Assembly (NCBI GenBank): GCA_002284615.2 | Contig: MU070093.1 | Coordinates: forward strand, 57,357-82,437 | Direction of reading: 5' to 3' | Source: Dunaliella salina | Taxonomy: Eukaryota; Chlorophyta; Chlorophyceae; Chlamydomonadales; Dunaliellaceae | DNA length: 25,081 nucleotides | Shown here: positions 21,501 to 25,081 of the stretch, in pieces | Numbering within the stretch: position 1 is the stretch's first letter | How the letters are laid out: each line of letters starts with the position of its first letter | The notes under the pieces: generated by a model | Told to the model about the DNA's origin: nothing | The model's database searches: none | What the model saw: the letters and a program-made list of their open reading frames with translations, nothing else | Made by a program: the position numbers and the translations under genes

Positions 21501-22775
21501 GTTGAAGCTGCTCAACCCTGCAGTCATTCTCATGGACACCCTGCATCTCATGAATGCTTCTGTTGTTGCTTCGCCCTAGCAGTGTTCAAGGCTGATCAAC
21601 CCCACATCCTACTTTGTCAATCCTTGTGGCCATTCAGCTACTGCAATGACCTGAAGTTATGCCTGCCTACTTTTACAAACTCTGAGTTGTTGTCATAGGC
21701 ATTGTCTCAGGTAAGCAAGCATCTGCCATGCTTGCTAGGGTTATTAGACACCTGCTCAGACACCTGAATGTACTTTGCCGAGTTTTCTTGATGTACAACT
21801 CTTTGCAAATCTGCTGCAAAACATTACCTTTCCAAGGGCCACGATCTCTTCAACAAGCTCCCAACTTTTAAGCTCACACCGCATATTAAAGACATAGAGC
21901 ACAGCATCAGTGTCTTGGAGAACGTCCTTGTAAAGCCTGCACATTACACACAAGGTAGAGAGGACCAGGACATGCATTGGTTGGCAAAAAGCACATGCAA
22001 CATTGCATCTCAACTACCTCAATGTGCAAAGGGCATGATTGAATGAGACCATCATTTGACAAAGGACTGCTGAGATTCTTACCCCAAGAAGTCGCGCGCG
22101 GAGGTTGATCCTTCCTTTGGAACAGGTTTCATTAAATCTGAGATAGTGGGGTTAAGGAGTCTTCCCCACCACTCCAGCGGATTTGGGTCCCGCCAATGCA
22201 TGCCATTATACCCTACATGGCAACCGGAGTTCATAAATCTGCATTGATGCTCGAGAGGTTTCATGAGCAGCAGGGAAATTCCTTGGACAGATCAAGCTGG
22301 AGGCTCATGCATCCTATATAGCTGGGGCATGCAGTGGCTGACCAAAGCAATGTACAGCTCTTCTAAGACACGTGCCTTTCTAGCCTGCCTGCTTAGCTTG
22401 CCAGTCTTAGCCTTCCTCATTTCAGGAGTTCAAGCCCATGAGGCACATTGCAGTGTCTTAGAGCTTGCAACAAAACAAGATAACAATTAGACTGCTATCA
22501 GATACTGAAGGCAAGCAGACACATTTGGAGCAGGCTGATGAGCAGGGTAACCCAATTGCTTGGCAGCCTTTGCAAGGGTGTTGGGTGATACAAGGATGTG
22601 CATGCTTGCAGGGAGGCAGAGGCCACAGGCTTGGCTGCCACTATAGAACTTGCTGTGTGCATAATGTCCACTTTGGCGTGCCCTCAGATCCCACCGTGTG
22701 CTGTTTTCACTGCAACATAGATGGACTCTTTCGGTGCTACAGACTCTTCCCCAGGCCACTTCAGCGCAATGAGCC

Positions 22776-22854
<79 letters not shown>

Positions 22855-23251
22855 TACAATGTCTTTTCAACATTAGAACAGGGTTGCCTTTCAACTTCAG
22901 AGCTATGGAACATGTATTTTCTAATGACTGCCGATGGAAAGTCTGTTGCTAAAAAGCCATGAAATTAGCTGCAAAATCCCTTGTTTGGGGTAGGCATAGC
23001 AGGATCCTTTCTTCCTGGTGAATGAGATGCAATCTGCAGGAAACACTAGGTCTGGAAACTACCTGACTTGTTTGACAGGCAGGGAGTGCATCATGGCAGC
23101 TCCTCACAAAAGCAACGACCGTACCGGGCAAATCCACAAGCTCCAGATCACCCTTCAGACGCAGGGGTCCAGAGGCTTCCATACTCCCCTTTGCTATTGT
23201 CACGGATGCAGCGTGCCTCCTCATTAAGCAGTTGATCAAGGAACCTTTGCC
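15113..23251 (-). CDS. Large P-loop GTPase, dynamin/SLIP-GC-like, about 16 exons
   Basis: The reconstructed exons, 5' to 3' on the minus strand, are 23251-23125, 22212-22083, 21936-21828, 21305-21210, 20942-20835, 20254-20175, 19993-19882, 18474-18325, 17980-17945 (or 17939), 17000-16958, 16589-16507, 16008-15904, 15860-15800, a probable 15584-15474, 15388-15270 and 15209-15113 (stop TAA). Every junction from 23125 to 15904 has AG/GT borders and matching phases. The protein order is G1 GKGSLIN, G3 LELVDLPG, DTDAVLYVFNMR, G4 VYIVVTHCD, G5-like FFCVQTAW, the helical segment FPALKTFLES, a coiled segment IEERIDRLKQNAAE, a hydrophobic helical exon, acidic DEDDDG, a Ser/Thr linker, RKRKRNWRKEF, and a helical C-terminus. 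Such GTPases bind GTP and often self-assemble on membranes; the KRKR cluster could direct this one to the nucleus (inference). The G1 Lys is followed by Gly, where Ser/Thr is usual. The N-terminal exon was not found; a Met at 23314 could instead start an unspliced first exon. Junctions between 15800 and 15388 do not close in phase. Confidence 0.72.
15904..16008 (-). CDS. GTPase C-terminal helical exon
   Basis: Thirty-five codons in phase 0 between TTGCCAACCACAG and GTACGA. It encodes EGLGSHIKTAFSVL and EPRLQQVFGHVFYERVLK. The GGTTCGAATCC string within it looks like a tRNA T-arm but is part of this coding sequence. Confidence 0.75.
16507..17000 (-). CDS. GTPase linker exons with KRKR basic cluster
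   Basis: Two short exons, 17000-16958 (43 nt) and 16589-16507 (83 nt), join in phase 1. They encode ATAQVPSITDTAST, then GGSTSNSRGGAQASAQ, then RKRKRNWRKEFE. This is a disordered Ser/Thr/Gly/Ala linker ending in a classical-type basic cluster that may be a nuclear localisation signal (inference). Confidence 0.7.
17939..17980 (-). CDS. GTPase acidic microexon
   Basis: Acceptor CTATTTTTGCAG. Two alternative donors (GTGAGT after 17945, GTAAGT after 17939) both keep phase 0. It encodes VDEDDDGLGSAR(VS). A larger open frame continues across this region (18382-17885) and could indicate a longer exon or retained intron. The microexon is the reading whose phase links the two neighbours. Confidence 0.5.
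18325..18474 (-). CDS. GTPase exon, hydrophobic helical segment
   Basis: Acceptor CACCCTGCAG, donor GTATGT, 50 codons in phase 0 at both ends. The residues are mostly Leu/Val/Gly with few charges (PVGGVLKPLTKGLVLP ... VLEMVEVAGLLENFE). It could be membrane-associated or a buried helical hairpin. It is preceded by the intron holding the hAT-like element. Confidence 0.7.
18532..19639. mobile_element. hAT-like non-autonomous element in a GTPase intron
   Basis: The left end CAGTGATGGGTCATACG (18532) is matched by the right end CGTATGACCCATCCCTG (to 19639), with one mismatch in 17. The 8 bases outside are ACCTTAAC on the left and GACTTAAC on the right, agreeing at 6 of 8. A CAG-type terminus and 8-bp target duplication are typical of the hAT superfamily. 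A second TIR-like end, CAGGGATGGGTCAC, lies just outside at 18510. No transposase is encoded. The interior from about 18865 carries further inverted repeats, including GGACGTCATCAC at 18924-18935 and its exact complement at 19547-19558, and the dispersed repeat shared with 10283-10935. Confidence 0.7.
18896..19581 (+). repeat. Dispersed repeat copy with inverted ends
   Basis: It is related over most of its length to 10283-10935 and, in part and reversed, to 8455-8650. Its borders are inverted: CCAGGAGGG at 18896 and CCCTCCTGG at 19573-19581, followed inward by the 12-bp GGACGTCATCAC pair. It may be the body of the hAT-like element or an element nested in it. Confidence 0.7.
19882..19993 (-). 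CDS. GTPase exon, amphipathic coiled segment
   Basis: Acceptor TTTGACGCAG, donor GTGCGC, phase 2 in and 0 out. It encodes PRIKISIERKLNLYIEER and IDRLKQNAAE, a strongly helical, alternating-charge segment as in stalk regions of large GTPases. Confidence 0.8.
20175..20254 (-). CDS. GTPase exon, end of G domain
   Basis: Acceptor GGTCCACACAG, donor GTAAAA, phase 0 in and 2 out. It encodes EDVADRLHNNCRKFDF and ALKTFLESR. The FPALKTFL pattern resembles the (G)IPxLxxxL segment that commonly closes the G domain of dynamin-like GTPases. Confidence 0.78.
20835..20942 (-). CDS. GTPase exon with G5-like strand
   Basis: Thirty-six codons in phase 0 between CATACTGCAG and GTGCGT. It contains EFLDTCSDTR and then MPFFCVQTAW. 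The strand plus QTA lies where the G5 (S/T)A loop is expected. Confidence 0.75.
21210..21305 (-). CDS. GTPase exon with G4 motif
   Basis: Thirty-two codons in phase 0 between GCTTGCAG and GTGAAA. The hydrophobic strand MVYIVVTHCD holds THCD in the place of the guanine-specificity motif N/TKxD. The Lys is His here, which is unusual. Confidence 0.78.
21828..21936 (-). CDS. GTPase exon, beta strand and helix before G4
   Basis: Acceptor GTGTGTAATGTGCAG, donor GTAATG, phase 2 in and phase 0 out. It encodes LYKDVLQDTDAVLYVFNMR followed by ELVEEIVALGK. The DAVLYVF strand and following helix are what is expected between G3 and G4 of a large GTPase. Confidence 0.8.
22083..22212 (-). CDS. GTPase exon following the DLPG motif
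   Basis: Acceptor CATGTAG and donor GTAAGA. The one base left over from the previous exon plus GG completes the Gly of DLPG, giving DLPGYNGMHWRDPNPLEWW. The exon ends in SARDFL plus two bases, which the next exon completes. That both ends close in phase supports the chain. Confidence 0.75.
22777..22852. repeat. (CA)38 dinucleotide microsatellite
   Basis: An uninterrupted CA tract of 76 bases inside the intron between the first two GTPase exons listed. Confidence 0.98.
23125..23251 (-). CDS. GTPase exon with G1 and G3 motifs
   Basis: The exon follows TTGGTTCACAG and is followed by GTACGG; it has 42 codons plus one base. It begins directly at GKGSLINCL, the distal half of the P-loop, and ends in GDLELVDLP plus the first base of the Gly codon of the DxPG motif. 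Reading through upstream without splicing gives a hydrophobic strand (AIICYIGSQ) and a Met at 23314. That would make a plausible but shortened P-loop (IGSQGKGS), so this could also be the first exon. Confidence 0.75.
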
Positions 23252-23353
23252 CTGTGAACCAATATAACAGATGATTGCAGGCATTACTGAAATCATACAG
23301 CTTGAGGGGTCCATTCACAATCCCTGGATTTGACATGGACAATACATATGCAG

Positions 23354-23449
23354 GTGCCTTTGACCGCCTTCCTCAAGAAGCGGCCCCCCACTGCACAGGA
23401 AATGGCGGAGACATGGGCTGAGTATGGGCTGCCATCCATGGTGCAGAGG
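23354..23449 (+). CDS. Isolated exon-like segment, family uncertain
   Basis: Between ATATGCAG and GTGAGC lie 32 codons, phase 0 at both ends: VPLTAFLKKRPPTAQEMAET followed by WAEYGLPSMVQR. The composition is protein-like. A Met two codons upstream (ATGCAG at 23348) would allow it to be a first exon instead. The RPP...EYGLP pattern faintly recalls the N-terminal half of DNA polymerase zeta catalytic subunits, but no neighbouring exon of that family was found, so no name is given. It lies on the opposite strand between the GTPase gene and the gene at 24007. Confidence 0.35.
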
Positions 23450-23526
23450 GTGAGCACACATGATGCATTCATGGCCGACATGCATGGCCCTACTGGAGAG
23501 AGGGGGTCCCAAAGGAACCCTTTGCC

Positions 23527-23570
23527 CTCAAAGGAGGCTCAAAGGAGGCTCAAAGGAGGCTCAAAGGAGG
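23527..23570. repeat. 11-bp tandem repeat, four units
   Basis: CTCAAAGGAGG is repeated four times without change, followed by a G run. Confidence 0.95.
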
Positions 23571-23623
23571 GGGAGAGGCCACAGTAAAGGAGGGGGGCAG
23601 CTGAGATCGGGATCTTGATGTCT

Positions 23624-23705
23624 TAACGGACCCCCAAAGGAGGGTGGCTTTCAATGAGTAGGACTTCAATACTGTAACGGACCCCCAACGGAGGGGTGGC
23701 TTGAT
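23624..23705. repeat. 51-bp period imperfect tandem repeat
   Basis: TAACGGACCCCCAAAGGAGG at 23624 and TAACGGACCCCCAACGGAGG at 23675, each followed by GGTGGCTT. The AAAGGAGG word is shared with the 11-bp array just upstream, so the two arrays may have a common origin. Confidence 0.8.
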
Positions 23706-24006
23706 ATAAAGGGAAATTGCTCAAAGAAAAAGGTTCACGCCGCGGCTGATTAGGAAATCTGCCTCTAGCTTGCAAGATTTATGCAGGTGCTTTGGGTAGC
23801 TTGGGAAGGCTGCTGTTTGTGCGCGCACCTGGCAACGGCTAAGCCAAGTGTACGGAGATGCTGTTGCAAATTCCGAATCACCATAAATCAAATTTATCGA
23901 ATTTTTAAAAATTGATGCAATTTTGTCGGGTTCCCGGAACAGCAGGGGTTGACTTTCCCATGCAAATCAAATACTCGTCCTGGATTGCACACCAAGGTAA
24001 AGCAAA

Positions 24007-25081
24007 ATGTCCAAAATTCCAGAAGCAGAGAGCATTAGACGTTGGCTGAAGCGGAAGTACAGCTGTGATTCAGAGCTTGATGCACAGGGAGAAGCTGGGC
24101 ACACCGACAGTATGCTGTCCATGGGGGCGGTCCATAGCCCAAAGAAGACAAGGTTGTCTGTGGCTGCAAGCATACCTGACAAGGTAAGAACAGGCTGGTC
24201 AGAGGCTGCACAACTGTCAGTCAACGCATGCTGTTTGTCCCCCCTCGCCTGGGGAAGCCATCTTCACCCTTCGTCTTACCTTGCAGGAACGGCTTGAGAT
24301 GCTGGCGGAGCATGCGCCAATTGTGGCCTCACGCACGGAGGCAAAGCTGCTCAAAAAGCACATAGGGGAGGACCTTGCATGCACCTCTTCTGTCCCGCTC
24401 CCCACACCAGACAGCCAAGCAGGTTCTGCACCAGCAGCACCAGTAGCAGCAGCAGTAACATCAGCAGCACCAACATCAGGTGCAGCGCAGGCATTGCATG
24501 CACTTGTGCAGGTGCCCAAGCTGAGTGGCGTCGTTGATTCCATTTTGAAGCCATCAGCAGACACCTTGCGCGAGCAGGTGGGCGCACATGGTGGTGGTAT
24601 CACTTGTTTGCAGAGGTCCCATGGACTTGACCCCATGGGCTTGGCCAGCCAAGGCTCAACCAGTAAAGATGGGGACACATGCATACATGCATGCATGCAC
24701 GCATGCATGCATGCATGCAAGCTCCGCTTGAGACAGCAGAGCGTTACTGTGTTATTTCCTTTTCCGGAAGAGCAACATTTGTTAGTGCAGGCTCTGTTTT
24801 CTCATCTGATTAAATGGGAAGCGTTCCTTTCCAGGGGTTACTCAGGATCCTTCCTTTTGCATAGCCATGTGTGTTTGCATGACCTCTTCTTGTCTTTTTT
24901 GGTGCGTGCAGGGCTTCTGCTGGTCTGAGGCGGACGCAAGGAGGCGCATGTAGCAGCGCTCCGGGGTGGCTCCAAGCCTGAGGTGCTCAGGCCTGTGCCC
25001 AAGGAGGGACTCACCACCACGGGAATGGGGGGAAACTGGACAGCAGCTGGTGAGCAGTGGGTGAGGCAAACCAAGCATGAC
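24007..25081 (+). CDS. Unrecognised protein, 5' exons, runs off the window
   Basis: Exon 1 is 24007-24183. It starts at an ATG in GCAAAATGTC, encodes 59 residues (MSKIPEAESIRRWLKRKYSC near the start, HSPKKTRLSVAASIPDK at the end) and stops at GTAAGA in phase 0. Exon 2 starts at 24287 after CGTCTTACCTTGCAG: ERLEMLAEHAPIVASRTEAK, then LLKKHIGEDL, an Ala/Pro/Ser-rich stretch over imperfect CAG repeats, and LSGVVDSILKPSADTLREQ. It may end at 24577 (GTGGGC) or run on to 24662 (GTAAAG). With the later donor, a third exon from 24930 joins in phase and reads GRKEAHVAALRGGSKPEVLR and PVPKEGLTTTGMGGNWTAAG, with a donor at 25050 or continuing to the end. With the 24577 donor and an acceptor at 24911, a short tail WSEADARRRM then stop would result. 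Basic patches (KRK, KKTR) might be nuclear signals. No known domain was recognised. It is transcribed away from the GTPase gene. Confidence 0.55.
24677..24719. repeat. (GCAT)n tetranucleotide repeat
   Basis: GCAT/GCAC units over 43 bases, probably intronic in the gene starting at 24007. Read as protein it gives His-Ala-Cys-Met repeats. Confidence 0.95.

Noticed and set aside
22465..22962. 165-codon plus-strand ORF
   Set aside because: Much of its length is the (CA)38 tract read as His-Thr, and the region is an intron of the GTPase gene.
23354..23449. Naming this exon as DNA polymerase zeta (REV3)
   Set aside because: Only a short RPP...EYGLP pattern resembles that family and none of the next expected segments occur downstream.

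Overview
This is a eukaryotic nuclear window. It has no bacterial-style operons. Coding potential is broken into short exons bounded by GT...AG splice sites, separated by long non-coding stretches with microsatellites, G/C homopolymer tracts, inverted-repeat transposons and one assembly gap (14565-14884). The host is probably a unicellular alga or protist, and a green alga would fit: there is a TGTAA motif about 70 bp after one stop codon, intron density is high and CA/GCAT repeats are frequent. No gene here fixes the taxon, so this is inference. Most long open frames in the window are chance or repeat frames and were not annotated.

Layout. 1-3636: no convincing gene; a (CA)25 and an (ATGT)n microsatellite and one copy of a dispersed repeat. 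3637-4993: a set of short inverted-repeat elements (MITEs) nested three deep. 5402-5524: ATC/CAG trinucleotide tract. 6236-7725 (+): the 3' part of a gene for a coiled-coil protein, five exons all joined in phase 0. 8023-9000: repeat-rich DNA. 9015-9866 (-): a decayed LINE-type reverse transcriptase. 10283-10935: a dispersed repeat whose relatives lie at 8455-8650 (reverse) and 18896-19560. 11000-14560: almost no coding signal apart from one doubtful minus-strand ORF (13529-14182).

15113-23251 (-): the main gene, reconstructed here from about 16 exons whose splice phases agree over nearly the whole length. It encodes a P-loop GTPase with G1 (GKGS, atypical), G3 (DLPG), G4 (THCD) and a G5-like segment. 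Helical regions follow, then an acidic microexon, a Ser/Thr-rich linker with a KRKR basic cluster, and a helical C-terminus. It most resembles the large dynamin-superfamily / SLIP-GC-like GTPases. A hAT-like element (18532-19639) sits in one intron and a (CA)38 tract in another. Two points are unresolved: the N-terminal exon and the junctions around 15389-15800.

23350-25081 (+): a second transcription unit, divergent from the GTPase gene. It has a well-defined first coding exon at 24007 and an Ala/Pro-rich second exon, and runs off the window. An isolated plus-strand exon-like segment lies at 23354-23449. I did not recognise either protein.
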